From positions 94,472-158,471 of the forward strand of contig PHDA01000001.1 of the NCBI GenBank assembly GCA_002842465.1: DNA of 64,000 bases, in the 5' to 3' direction. The notes below the pieces were generated by a model that was given only the letters and a program-made list of their open reading frames with translations, was not told the origin of the DNA and made no database searches. Shown in pieces: positions 44,242 to 52,702 of the stretch; position 1 is the stretch's first letter, and the number at the start of each line of letters is the position of its first letter. The DNA is from Bacteroidetes bacterium HGW-Bacteroidetes-7. GTDB taxonomy: Bacteria; Bacteroidota; Bacteroidia; Bacteroidales; UBA932. Both the position numbers and the translations under genes were made by a program.

Positions 44242-45792
44242 ATGCTTAGGTTTTTAAATTCTCGTTTTCTTCTTTTACTGTTAACTGTCTTTTTTCAATC
44301 ATGTGTAAAGCATGAGATTAAGGAGGTTATTCTTATTGAAGATGGTTCAATTACTTTTGTTTGTGGGAGCGATAATCCAGTAACCAAAACCTCTCTAAAT
44401 GGTTTAACAACCCTTTGGGTAGAAAACATAGACAAGGTGGGTGTTTTTTCTCCCCAGGCGAGCACTACCTCAGGAGGAGATCCTGGAGTTGAAAATTTGC
44501 CACTTACAGCGATGAGTAGCGGAGAGAGGGTGGTGTTTAGTGGCTCTATCTTCTGGGGAGCCGGAGAGCATAATTTTTACTCATACTACCCTTATGCTGT
44601 TGGTACCCCTCCCCATACAGCAGTTCCGGTATCACTCCCGGCTAACCAGACACAATCTGCCGGTAACAATATGAATCACCTGAGCGCACTTGATTTTCTT
44701 GTTGCAAAGCCACACACTGCAAAATACCCGGGAGTATCAGGAGCTGGTGCTGCAATCTCTTTGAGATATAATCATGTTTTCACAGTGCTTGAGTTTAAAA
44801 TTAGGAGGAATTCTGGGACAGGGTCAATAACAAAGATAAAACTTAGTGGCCTCTTGCCTCTTGCGTTTGAATCAGGTACAATTAACCTGGCGCAAGAGCT
44901 GCCATCGCAAGGCAACTCCTATATAATAAATGAAATTACAGATTATTCAAGTGAGGTAGTATTGTCATTAGAAACGCCAATAACTCCAACAAACGATTTC
45001 AATACTACTCCAATGGCGTATATGGTTATTCTTCCGTGGAATACCCCGAACGCGATGACTTTAGTCTTGGAGATAGATGGGGAACTTAAAGAGATTGTTA
45101 AATCAGGTGTCTCATTTCAAAGGGGAAAAAAATACACCATATTGGTGGATCTAGACAACACAGAGACACCGGTAATAAAAGGTTCTGACCTAGAACCGGT
45201 AACAATCGGAGGAGTTACCTGGGCTCCGGTCAATGCAGGTTATGATGAAAATAATAAATATGGTCTATACTACCAATGGCATAGAAAATATGGTCAGGCA
45301 TATGGCACAACTAATCACAACAATATTATGCTTGATCTTGACACCGGTAATGATCCTGATAGTAGCTTCACATTTTATTCTAGCTACATAGATCCTTACG
45401 ATTGGTGCAGTAGTTTTCAAGCACAATGGGATATGGCTGTTAAATATAACCCGTGTCCGGAGGGTTGGAGAGTTCCAACACAGGATGAATTCCATGCATT
45501 AAGCCAATTAAATAGCATAGGAGTTGAAGCAGGAGGTGGAGGCGTTGACGGATTACCAGGTAGGTGGATGGCCTGTGATGACTTGTCTAATACCTCTGAA
45601 AGTGTATTCTTGCCTGCCTCGGGATATATAAGATATTCCGGAGAGTCCAGAAATATTGGGGCACACGGATACTATTGGACTGTTGACACTGTATCTGTTA
45701 TGGCTAAGATTTTTCGTTCCTCTCCTTATTCATTTTCTCGTAACGGTATGTACAAAGCAACTGGTAATTCGGTGAGATGCGTAAAAGAATAA
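44242..45792 (+). CDS. Fimbrillin-FISUMP lipoprotein
   Basis: 516 residues. Lipobox FFQSC; fimbrillin part with KTSLNGLTTLWVENIDKVG and the shared stretch YSYYPYAVGTPPHTAVPVS; one FISUMP domain of about 310-516 (LYYQWHRKYGQ, NPCPEGWRVPT, LPGRWMA). It lacks the second FISUMP domain of its two upstream neighbours and lies 74 bases after them, the widest gap inside this stretch. Confidence 0.85.
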   Translation: MLRFLNSRFLLLLLTVFFQSCVKHEIKEVILIEDGSITFVCGSDNPVTKTSLNGLTTLWVENIDKVGVFSPQASTTSGGDPGVENLPLTAMSSGERVVFSGSIFWGAGEHNFYSYYPYAVGTPPHTAVPVSLPANQTQSAGNNMNHLSALDFLVAKPHTAKYPGVSGAGAAISLRYNHVFTVLEFKIRRNSGTGSITKIKLSGLLPLAFESGTINLAQELPSQGNSYIINEITDYSSEVVLSLETPITPTNDFNTTPMAYMVILPWNTPNAMTLVLEIDGELKEIVKSGVSFQRGKKYTILVDLDNTETPVIKGSDLEPVTIGGVTWAPVNAGYDENNKYGLYYQWHRKYGQAYGTTNHNNIMLDLDTGNDPDSSFTFYSSYIDPYDWCSSFQAQWDMAVKYNPCPEGWRVPTQDEFHALSQLNSIGVEAGGGGVDGLPGRWMACDDLSNTSESVFLPASGYIRYSGESRNIGAHGYYWTVDTVSVMAKIFRSSPYSFSRNGMYKATGNSVRCVKE

Positions 45793-45828
45793 ATAGACTA
45801 TAATTTAACAAGTTGAGAGAGATTTCAT

Positions 45829-46455
45829 ATGTGCAAAAGGTTGATAATATTTTTAATATTCATACTATCATTCACATTACTTCATTCCCAAAACTCAAAC
45901 GGCAGCTTTTCTGCCGAATTGACCTCGGGGCCATCATTCGCAATTGGAGATTTAGGAGGGAGCAGGCTAAAATACGGTAGGGGATTAGACGCTGTTTTAG
46001 CTCTGGATGTTTATGCGAATGTTGGCCTTTTTGGAGGTTGGAGCACCAACAGCTTCTCGTCAGACGGGCTGTTCAATTACAGGGAGAGTGGCCTGATGTA
46101 CGGGTTGCAATACAAGATTAACTCCGCAGAAAGTCCGTTTGAACTAATCTTAAGAGTTGGTATGCTTTGGAATCACCTTGAAGCAACAGATCGGAAAGAG
46201 AGCGTTTTAGATGATTTTTATCATGATACCGATTACTCTAAGGGTTTTTATACCTCGTCAGGTATTAACTACTCAATAGGTAGAGGATGGTTTTTGAATG
46301 GTACGGTTAAGTATCATCTGTTTACTAAACGTGCAACTTTGCCAGAAGTCATCTGGCCTGACGGAACGCCCGAATCGGAAGTTATTGTGAGTATGCCCCG
46401 TAACCTCTCATTGAATTACATTGGAGTGAGATTAGGCTTTTTTAAGGTTTTTTAA
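45829..46455 (+). CDS. Small outer-membrane beta-barrel protein
   Basis: 208 residues with a signal peptide (IIFLIFILSFTLLHSQ-N). The mature part alternates hydrophobic residues in about eight strands and ends in VRLGFFKVF, a terminal Phe as in outer-membrane barrels. It is a paralog of the protein at 46580-47209: both share GLMYG/GYMYG, LRVG/LRAG, NH(L/I)E, SIGRGW/SLGKGW, LNGTVKYH/INGSVKYH and Y(I)G(V/L)R. Function unknown; position suggests a link to the fimbrial locus. Confidence 0.7.
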   Translation: MCKRLIIFLIFILSFTLLHSQNSNGSFSAELTSGPSFAIGDLGGSRLKYGRGLDAVLALDVYANVGLFGGWSTNSFSSDGLFNYRESGLMYGLQYKINSAESPFELILRVGMLWNHLEATDRKESVLDDFYHDTDYSKGFYTSSGINYSIGRGWFLNGTVKYHLFTKRATLPEVIWPDGTPESEVIVSMPRNLSLNYIGVRLGFFKVF

Positions 46456-46470
46456 ATTAATCAAAACGCA

Positions 46471-46567
46471 TTTGAGGCGCAAAAACGCACGTTCGGGCAC
46501 ATTTAATACACTTTCATAGGGTTTTGTTAAGATGCTACCTTGTCCGAACCTAATTTTGCGCCTCAAA
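46471..46567. repeat. 97-bp inverted-repeat unit between the two barrel genes
   Basis: TTTGAGGCGCAAAA (46471-46484) is an exact inverted repeat of 46554-46567. Inside, GTTCGGGCA and TGTCCGAAC form a second, imperfect pair. The unit could be a short non-autonomous element or a strong RNA hairpin that reduces expression of the downstream genes. No T-tract follows, so it is not a typical terminator. Confidence 0.7.
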
Positions 46568-46579
46568 TTATTAAAGAAT

Positions 46580-47209
46580 ATGAAATTTAAAGTACTAGTT
46601 TTAATCGCAATTTTTAGCATAGTTTCTGTAGCGGGTTTTTCGCAGGAGGCTTGTTCAAAGTATTCGTTAAAAAACAGGTTTTCTATTGAGCTAGGCGGAG
46701 GTCACTCAATTGCGGTCTCTAAACCGGCAGGAATAAAGGTGAACACAGGAATGGGTGCAGACGGTATTATTGGGTTTAATGCCTATAGGGGCTTTGGTGT
46801 TTTCGCAGGCTGGGGTTGGAATACATTCGGAAGTGAGTTTTTTGACTTCGAAGAGACGGGTTACATGTATGGTTTTCAGTACAAAAATGCAATAAAAGAG
46901 AGTAGATTTTCTTATACTTTGAGAGCGGGTGCTATTTACAACCACATTGAGGTTGAAGGTGCACATAATTCCTCAGCTGACGGCTTCTATTATGATAGCG
47001 GTCATGGTCTTGGTCTGCATGCATCCGGTACTGTACAGTACAGCCTTGGAAAAGGTTGGGCTATTAACGGCAGTGTAAAATATCATCAGCTAAAAAGAGA
47101 TGTTGAATTATTGGTTATTCCGGGAACTTCACCACTACCAGAAGTGGAAGACTATAATATACATCTTAAATATATCGGTCTAAGAATTGGTATAATTAAG
47201 AATTTTTAA
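46580..47209 (+). CDS. Small outer-membrane beta-barrel protein, paralog
   Basis: 209 residues from the ATG at 46580; an upstream in-frame start would fall inside the inverted repeat and is less likely. Signal peptide (VLVLIAIFSIVSVAGFSQ), then an eight-strand-like barrel ending in LRIGIIKNF with a terminal Phe. Same motif set as the protein at 45829-46455, including GWAINGSVKYH and YIGLRIG. A duplicated pair, with the 97-bp inverted repeat between them. Confidence 0.7.
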   Translation: MKFKVLVLIAIFSIVSVAGFSQEACSKYSLKNRFSIELGGGHSIAVSKPAGIKVNTGMGADGIIGFNAYRGFGVFAGWGWNTFGSEFFDFEETGYMYGFQYKNAIKESRFSYTLRAGAIYNHIEVEGAHNSSADGFYYDSGHGLGLHASGTVQYSLGKGWAINGSVKYHQLKRDVELLVIPGTSPLPEVEDYNIHLKYIGLRIGIIKNF

Positions 47210-47236
47210 AATATATTTGAAGAAATAATTTGGTGT

Positions 47237-48298
47237 TTGTTTAATAGTGACTATTTCAGACCCTTTTCAGCCAGGAGCATTTTAATGCTTCTGGTTACTT
47301 CGTCGTTTGTACTCCAGCTTGTTGTCCTTTCATATAACCATTACACCGGTTATGTATTGATATGCTCATGGCTGGAATTTTTTACCAGACTAACTGTAAA
47401 CACAACTATCAGTGCAATCGCAGGAACAGTGATTGTACTTTTTAATATTTCATGCATAAGATACCTTAACAGAACCATCCCGTGGTCGCACAGCATATTA
47501 AAAAGGGTAGCTACACAACTCTCTTTTACAATTATCTCTGCAATACTTATATCTACTCTTACTACTTTTTTCTCAAACTACTGCATTCATAAATATGAGG
47601 AGGATTTTACAGAAGTATTGATTATAAACGGAATAATAGTCGTTGTTGCAAATGTAATGCTAATGACCGTTCTGGAGGCGTGGCTTTTTTTTAATGAAAA
47701 CAGAAAATCCAGCCTTATTACAGGGAGCCTTAAATATGAGCTTAACCAGGTTAAGTTTGATGTTCTAAAAAGCCAAATTAACCCACACTTTATGTTTAAC
47801 AGCCTAAATGTCCTCTCCGGCCTTATTAGAAAAGATACCGCCAAAGCACAGCTGTTTATAGAGGATTTTTCAAGTGTTTACAGATATGTTGCCGAGACAA
47901 TTGAGCGCCCCTTGGTTACACTTAAAATGGAGCTTGAATTTGTTGAAAGCTATCTCTACTTACTTAAAATACGTCACGGTGAAATGCTTTCATATAAAGT
48001 TGATGTTCCTGAGAAGTTAATGGATTATAATCTTCCGCCCCTGTCATTACAAGTAATAATGGAAAATGCAATTAAACACAATATAATCAACGAAAAAGCC
48101 AGCCTTTTCATAGAAATATCTGCTGACCATGAATCTTTGATTATTAAAAACAAGTTGATGCCAAAGGTTTCCATCGAATTATCTACAGGAACGGGCTTAA
48201 AAAACCTGACCAAAAGATATGCCTTTGTTTGCAATAAATTTCCTGAATTCACCAAAAGTGAGGGGTACTTTATTGCCAATTTACCACTAATAAATTAA
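47237..48298 (+). CDS. LytS-type sensor histidine kinase
   Basis: 353 residues from a TTG start. About four membrane helices lie in the first 155 residues, then the His_kinase domain (PF06580) with the phospho-acceptor His in SQINPHFMFNSLNVLSGL and the N-box Asn in MENAIKHN. There is no separate ligand domain, so sensing must occur through the membrane part. It is followed after 5 bases by the LytTR regulator. One of two such kinases flanking that regulator. Confidence 0.9.
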   Translation: MFNSDYFRPFSARSILMLLVTSSFVLQLVVLSYNHYTGYVLICSWLEFFTRLTVNTTISAIAGTVIVLFNISCIRYLNRTIPWSHSILKRVATQLSFTIISAILISTLTTFFSNYCIHKYEEDFTEVLIINGIIVVVANVMLMTVLEAWLFFNENRKSSLITGSLKYELNQVKFDVLKSQINPHFMFNSLNVLSGLIRKDTAKAQLFIEDFSSVYRYVAETIERPLVTLKMELEFVESYLYLLKIRHGEMLSYKVDVPEKLMDYNLPPLSLQVIMENAIKHNIINEKASLFIEISADHESLIIKNKLMPKVSIELSTGTGLKNLTKRYAFVCNKFPEFTKSEGYFIANLPLIN

Positions 48299-48303
48299 TT
48301 ATT

Positions 48304-49059
48304 ATGAGAGTACTTATTATTGAAGACGAAGTTTTGGCGGCAGAGAGATTAGAGGAGATGCTATACGAAATTGACCCCTCTGTTAAGGTTGTTGCCAAGC
48401 TAGGTTCAATCTCAGAATCGGTAGAATGGCTTAAGGCAAACAATGCTGACCTTATATTTCTTGATATTCAACTATCAGATGGGTTGAGCTTTACGATTTT
48501 TGACGAGATAAAGGTGAGCTCTCCCGTTATTTTTACTACAACCTACGATCAGTATGCAATTAAAGCATTTGATCTTAACAGTATTGCATACCTTCTTAAG
48601 CCAATAAGCCAGAAAAAGCTTGAGGAGAGTATTCAAAAGTTTAAATCTCTTAAAACGGCATTTGCAATTGATATTGCGGCACTTTCTGAAATGCTTAACA
48701 GAAAAGAGGGCCGGTACAAAGAGAGGATTCTTTTGCAGATAGGGCAAAATTATAAAAAGATTGAGGTTTCAGATATTGCATACTTCTATGCAGTGGATTC
48801 AGGTATTTATGTAAGAACATTTTCCGGAGCTTCATACCCTATTGATTTCCCGCTTGAAAAGGTAGAGACAATGTTTGATCCTGAAATGTTTTTCAGAATT
48901 AACAGGAAATTGCTAATCTCTCATAAAGCAATAGGACATATGGTTGCATATTCAAGGGGAAGAATTAAAATATCACTAAATCCCATGATAGAAGATGAGC
49001 TTGATGCTATAGTAAGCATAAATCGTTCTGCAGAGTTTAAGAAATGGATGGACAGTTAA
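48304..49059 (+). CDS. LytTR-family response regulator
   Basis: 251 residues. The receiver domain has IIEDEVLAAERL at the N-terminus, phospho-acceptor Asp in LIFLDIQLSDG, Thr in VIFTTTYDQYA and Lys in AYLLKPISQKKL. The DNA-binding LytTR domain covers about 145-250 (DIAYFYAVDSGIYVRTF, FFRINRKLLIS). It is encoded between two LytS-type kinases and overlaps the second by 16 bases. The likely targets are the surface-protein genes upstream, but no LytTR binding repeats were identified. Confidence 0.93.
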   Translation: MRVLIIEDEVLAAERLEEMLYEIDPSVKVVAKLGSISESVEWLKANNADLIFLDIQLSDGLSFTIFDEIKVSSPVIFTTTYDQYAIKAFDLNSIAYLLKPISQKKLEESIQKFKSLKTAFAIDIAALSEMLNRKEGRYKERILLQIGQNYKKIEVSDIAYFYAVDSGIYVRTFSGASYPIDFPLEKVETMFDPEMFFRINRKLLISHKAIGHMVAYSRGRIKISLNPMIEDELDAIVSINRSAEFKKWMDS

Positions 49060-50120
49060 ATAATACAACTATAAGGCATCTCATTACAACCTACAAGGAT
49101 ATTGCGGGATTCCTTGTTTTTATAGCAATCTTATTACAAACCGGAATAATTGTCAGTAACCATTTACAAGGGCTATATGATAGTTTCAGCCCGGGAGAGC
49201 TCCTCTATGTTGTGATATCAAGATCTGCTACCGGATTTGTTTCCAGCCTTATTGTAGCGATTCCGCTAATATATTTAATTAAGTATCTGAACATCTTTTT
49301 CCCATGGGGAAAGAAGACTCTTATTAGAATTTTCATTCAATCCGCTGTTGTAATTTTTACATCATTCCTGATTACCTTCATTGTCTTTTTTATTGTAAAA
49401 TTCTTTTCACATGGAACATTAGGAGCGGAATTATCACTTTTAAAAGGTACTGTTACCTACTCTGTAACAAACCTTGTTTTCATATCCTCTCTTGAGGGAT
49501 ATATGTTCTATGTTGAGAATAAAAAAGCTACAATTGAAGAGGCAAAGTTGCGAGACGAAATTGCACAGATTAGGCTAGATATTCTCAAGAGCCAGATAAA
49601 CCAGCACTTTATGTTCAACAGCCTTAATGTATTGTCGGGGCTGCTTAAAAGAGACCCTGAAAAGGCATTACTGTTTATTGAAGAGTTTTCAAATATCTAC
49701 AGATATGTTCTGGAGTCAATAGAGCAATCTTTGACAAGTCTGGATAAAGAGGTCTCATTTATACGCTCTTACCTTTATTTACAGCAGATAAGATATGGAA
49801 ACAGTTTAAAGTATTCAGAAAACATATCTGAGAAGCATTTTTCGCTTTCGCTCCCTCCATTGTCTTTGCAGGTAATATTTGAAAATGCAATCAAACACAA
49901 TATTGTAAACGAAGATAATCCATTGCTGATTCAAATAGAGAGTCATAATGACGAGCTCATTATAAAGAACAATTTTCAGCCTAAGATATCAAAATTCACC
50001 TCTACCGGCCTGGGTCAAAAAAACATAAAACGCCGCTACGACATAATCTGCCACGAAACCCCCAGTTTTTACCTTGAAGACGGCTACTACACAGCCCGGC
50101 TGCCGTTAATTAAAAAGTAA
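49044..50120 (+). CDS. Second LytS-type sensor histidine kinase
   Basis: 358 residues, a paralog of the kinase at 47237-48298. There are four membrane helices, then SQINQHFMFNSLNVLSGLL with the phospho-acceptor His, and FENAIKHN. The residue before that His is Gln rather than Pro. The overlap of 16 bases with the regulator gene indicates coupled translation. The membrane parts of the two kinases differ much more than their kinase domains, suggesting different signals feeding one regulator. Confidence 0.9.
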   Translation: MDGQLNNTTIRHLITTYKDIAGFLVFIAILLQTGIIVSNHLQGLYDSFSPGELLYVVISRSATGFVSSLIVAIPLIYLIKYLNIFFPWGKKTLIRIFIQSAVVIFTSFLITFIVFFIVKFFSHGTLGAELSLLKGTVTYSVTNLVFISSLEGYMFYVENKKATIEEAKLRDEIAQIRLDILKSQINQHFMFNSLNVLSGLLKRDPEKALLFIEEFSNIYRYVLESIEQSLTSLDKEVSFIRSYLYLQQIRYGNSLKYSENISEKHFSLSLPPLSLQVIFENAIKHNIVNEDNPLLIQIESHNDELIIKNNFQPKISKFTSTGLGQKNIKRRYDIICHETPSFYLEDGYYTARLPLIKK

Positions 50121-50157
50121 TTATATTATTGAAACAGATTGTCAATTATAAATTTAT

Positions 50158-51369
50158 ATGAATACCAATTGTAAAATGAAGAGATGGATATTAATTCTCT
50201 TGTTGCTGACAGCAGCACCTTATGGGCAATTATTTGCTCAGGAAAGTGAGGCGGTGTGGAGGTTTCAGACAGGTGGGAGAGTCTATTCGTCACCTGCGAT
50301 TGCAGGGGAGAGGGTTGTTGTTGGAAGTGGAGACAGCTGTTTATATGCTTTTGATAAAGCCGATGGAAAAGTGCTTTGGAAGTTCAAAACCGAAGGTGCA
50401 GTGCACTCTTCTCCGGCAGTTAATGATTCAAATGTCTATTTCAGCAGCACAGATGGAACCCTTTATGCAGTTGACTTAAATACAGGTTTATTAAAGTGGA
50501 ATTTTGCATCAAATGGAGAAAAGGCAAAAGATATTTGGGATTATTACCTATCCTCACCTAGGCTGGCAAAGGGGTTGGTTTTCTGGGGGAGTGCCGATAA
50601 TAATATTTATGCAGTAGACGAAACAACGGGTATTCTTAAATGGAAATTTAAAGCAGAGGATATTATTCACGCCACTCCGGAAATTGATGGAGATACTCTG
50701 TATATTGGAGACTTTAATGGAAATCTTTATGCGTTGAGTATAAACGAGGGTAAATTAATCTGGACTTTCCGAACTGTTGGAGACAGGTATTTTCCAAAGG
50801 GAGAGATACAGAAAGGAGTTTCAGTTGATGATAATACTGTTTATTTCGGGAGCAGAGATTACAATATTTACGCAGTTAATAAACTTACAGGGAGAGGCGT
50901 GTGGAACCTAAAAGAGGGGAGTTGGGTTATATCTACTCCGACGATTCATAAAAAGATGATTTTTTACGGAACATCGGACACTCACGAATTTGTGTGCTTA
51001 GACAAAATTTCAGGTAAAAAACTATGGAAGGTTGCGCTTCCAATGAGGGTTTATGGTTCGGCTGTTGTAATAGATGATTTTGTTTACTTTGGTTGTTTTG
51101 ATGGTATTCTCAGGGGAGCTGATGTTAACACGGGGGAAATCATGTATGAATATCAGACAAGAGGGAGCAGGGAAAATTATTCAACCGTTATTGGTCCTGA
51201 CGGTAAGTTAAAACCCGGATTTGACCTTTATGGTAAAGATTATCTTGAATCTGAGCGCTTGATACAATCTTTAGGCGCTATCCTTTCAACCCCAGCTGTA
51301 GATAAAAACATTATCTATTTCGGTAGTTCAGACGGAGGAGTTTACGCAGCTAAGGTTATTACAAAATAA
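50158..51369 (+). CDS. Secreted PQQ-like/BamB-like beta-propeller protein
   Basis: 403 residues. Signal peptide (ILILLLLTAAPYGQLFAQ), then six or seven propeller repeats of the type SSPAIAGERVVVGSGDSCLYAFDKADGK, each with a WKF strand and an NIYAVD/LYAVDLNTG turn. No PQQ-dehydrogenase active site is visible, so a structural or assembly role like BamB is more likely. It lies 37 bases after the second LytS kinase. Its last 11 bases overlap the end of the convergent SAP-domain gene. Confidence 0.85.
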   Translation: MNTNCKMKRWILILLLLTAAPYGQLFAQESEAVWRFQTGGRVYSSPAIAGERVVVGSGDSCLYAFDKADGKVLWKFKTEGAVHSSPAVNDSNVYFSSTDGTLYAVDLNTGLLKWNFASNGEKAKDIWDYYLSSPRLAKGLVFWGSADNNIYAVDETTGILKWKFKAEDIIHATPEIDGDTLYIGDFNGNLYALSINEGKLIWTFRTVGDRYFPKGEIQKGVSVDDNTVYFGSRDYNIYAVNKLTGRGVWNLKEGSWVISTPTIHKKMIFYGTSDTHEFVCLDKISGKKLWKVALPMRVYGSAVVIDDFVYFGCFDGILRGADVNTGEIMYEYQTRGSRENYSTVIGPDGKLKPGFDLYGKDYLESERLIQSLGAILSTPAVDKNIIYFGSSDGGVYAAKVITK

Positions 51370-51952
51370 ACCTAAGGTCCTCTTTATCGTATTTTTTTGG
51401 AACCGGCATAGACCTCTTCTCTTTCCAACAGGCAATTGCCTCTCTTATTGTCAACCCGGGATTGTCTGTCAACAAGTCTCTTATATATTTGTTGTATTCA
51501 AACTGCGGAGCAATTTCAGGTGTATAATCAGGAGATTTTTGCTTTTGCCTTATCTGATTCCATGCTTCTGCTGCATCGCTTAGATTTTTCCCTGCATTTG
51601 CCTTCATCCAGTTCATAAACTCTGTATTGAACTTAAAGTGCTCGCCTATCTGCTTTTTAAAAAAGGCTCTTACATTTTCGCTGTTTTTATAATTATCAGT
51701 GATAATCGTTTGAGCTGTTAATGTTTCGTTGGCCCAATCAAATTTTGATTTTGGTTTTTTTACAGGAATTTTATTGGAGCTGACTGAGCCTGTTCTCAAA
51801 TATTGCTCAATCCTTGTTGCTATATCAATTTTGCCGCCGGAGCTCTTTATTCCATGCAATTTGCAAAAGGTCACCAGCTCTTCAAGAAGCCAGTAGTTTG
51901 TCTTAAATTCATCTGCCGATATTCTGGAATCTAGTGTTGGTCGCGAACTCAT
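51359..51952 (-). CDS. SAP-domain protein (DUF6434-containing)
   Basis: 197 residues from the ATG at 51952; a TTG just upstream is also possible. Residues of about 25-55 form a SAP-like helix-turn-helix (LVTFCKLHGIKSSGGKIDIATRIEQYL) that can bind DNA. The remainder includes FKFNTEFMNWMKANAGK and LTIREAIACWKEKRS, typical of the DUF6434 family. Function unknown. Convergent with, and overlapping the end of, the propeller gene. Confidence 0.75.
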   Translation of the reverse strand: MSSRPTLDSRISADEFKTNYWLLEELVTFCKLHGIKSSGGKIDIATRIEQYLRTGSVSSNKIPVKKPKSKFDWANETLTAQTIITDNYKNSENVRAFFKKQIGEHFKFNTEFMNWMKANAGKNLSDAAEAWNQIRQKQKSPDYTPEIAPQFEYNKYIRDLLTDNPGLTIREAIACWKEKRSMPVPKKYDKEDLRFIL

Positions 51953-52049
51953 CAATTGTTTTTTTGAAACCCAAAGTTATGTAAGACTAATTGCACGGGA
52001 AAAAAAATTATCCGGACATGTTAAAATTAGTGCCAGACTGAGTTATTAT

Positions 52050-52057
52050 TAACTTTG
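52050..52057 (+). promoter_or_regulatory. -7 promoter element of the Crp/Fnr gene
   Basis: TAACTTTG matches TAnnTTTG. It ends one base before the first ATG (52059) and 7 bases before a second in-frame ATG (52065), so the mRNA is leaderless or starts at the second ATG. Confidence 0.5.
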
Positions 52058-52058
52058 T

Positions 52059-52634
52059 ATGGTTATGGAGGAGGCCCTTAGAAATTATATATCTGCAATT
52101 ACCCCGTTGAGCGACAGTGAGTTCTTGTCTTTTTTCAGTAAGATGAGGTCTAAATCTTTATTTAAAAAGGAGTTGCTTGTCAGAGAGGGCGATTTTTGCA
52201 ATAAGATCTATTTTTATCAGGAGGGCTATTTCAGGTTTTACTATGTAGATCAGGCGGGCAGGGAGATTACAAGCGATTTCCTCTTTGCACCCGGTTTTAT
52301 ATCATCCTACACCAGTTTCCTAACTGAAAAGAGATCTAAGATAAATGTTCAGGCAATGAATGATATAGAACTGTTGGAGATTGATAAGAGAGATCTCTTT
52401 GACCTGTACAGTGGCAACCATAACATTGAACGTGTAGGGCGCTTAATGGCAGAGCAAGTTCTTTTAGCACATGAGGAGCATCTTTTTTTGGTTTTAAACC
52501 AACCGGCCGAAATGAGGTATAAAATACTTCTTGAATGCTATCCCAAATACGTAAGAGAGATTCCTCTCCAATACATCGCCTCTTTTCTTGGCATAACTCA
52601 GGAGACACTGAGCCGTATAAGACGTACAATCTGA
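52059..52634 (+). CDS. Crp/Fnr family transcriptional regulator
   Basis: 191 residues. A cyclic-nucleotide-binding-like beta-roll (LLVREGDFCNKIYFYQEGYFRFYYVD) is followed by a helix-turn-helix with IPLQYIASFLGITQETLSRIRR at the C-terminus. No [4Fe-4S]-type cysteine cluster is seen, so it is not a classical Fnr oxygen sensor. The true start may be the ATG at 52065, given the promoter position. It is followed on the same strand by the lipoprotein nitroreductase gene, whose own -7 element lies in the gap; that gene is a plausible target. Confidence 0.9.
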   Translation: MVMEEALRNYISAITPLSDSEFLSFFSKMRSKSLFKKELLVREGDFCNKIYFYQEGYFRFYYVDQAGREITSDFLFAPGFISSYTSFLTEKRSKINVQAMNDIELLEIDKRDLFDLYSGNHNIERVGRLMAEQVLLAHEEHLFLVLNQPAEMRYKILLECYPKYVREIPLQYIASFLGITQETLSRIRRTI

Positions 52635-52674
52635 TAATTTGACATATATCAAGTATTAATGGTGAATGAGGTTA

Positions 52675-52682
52675 TACTTTTG
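52675..52682 (+). promoter_or_regulatory. -7 promoter element of the nitroreductase-like gene
   Basis: TACTTTTG matches TAnnTTTG and lies 20 bases before the ATG at 52703. Confidence 0.45.
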
Positions 52683-52702
52683 CCGAAATTTATATTTCAT
52701 CT

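Noticed and set aside
36368..45792. Possible diversity-generating retroelement acting on FISUMP C-termini
   Set aside because: FISUMP-type lectin folds are known targets of such elements, but no reverse transcriptase gene and no adenine-biased near-identical template repeat is visible in this window; the 3' ends of the genes differ at all bases.
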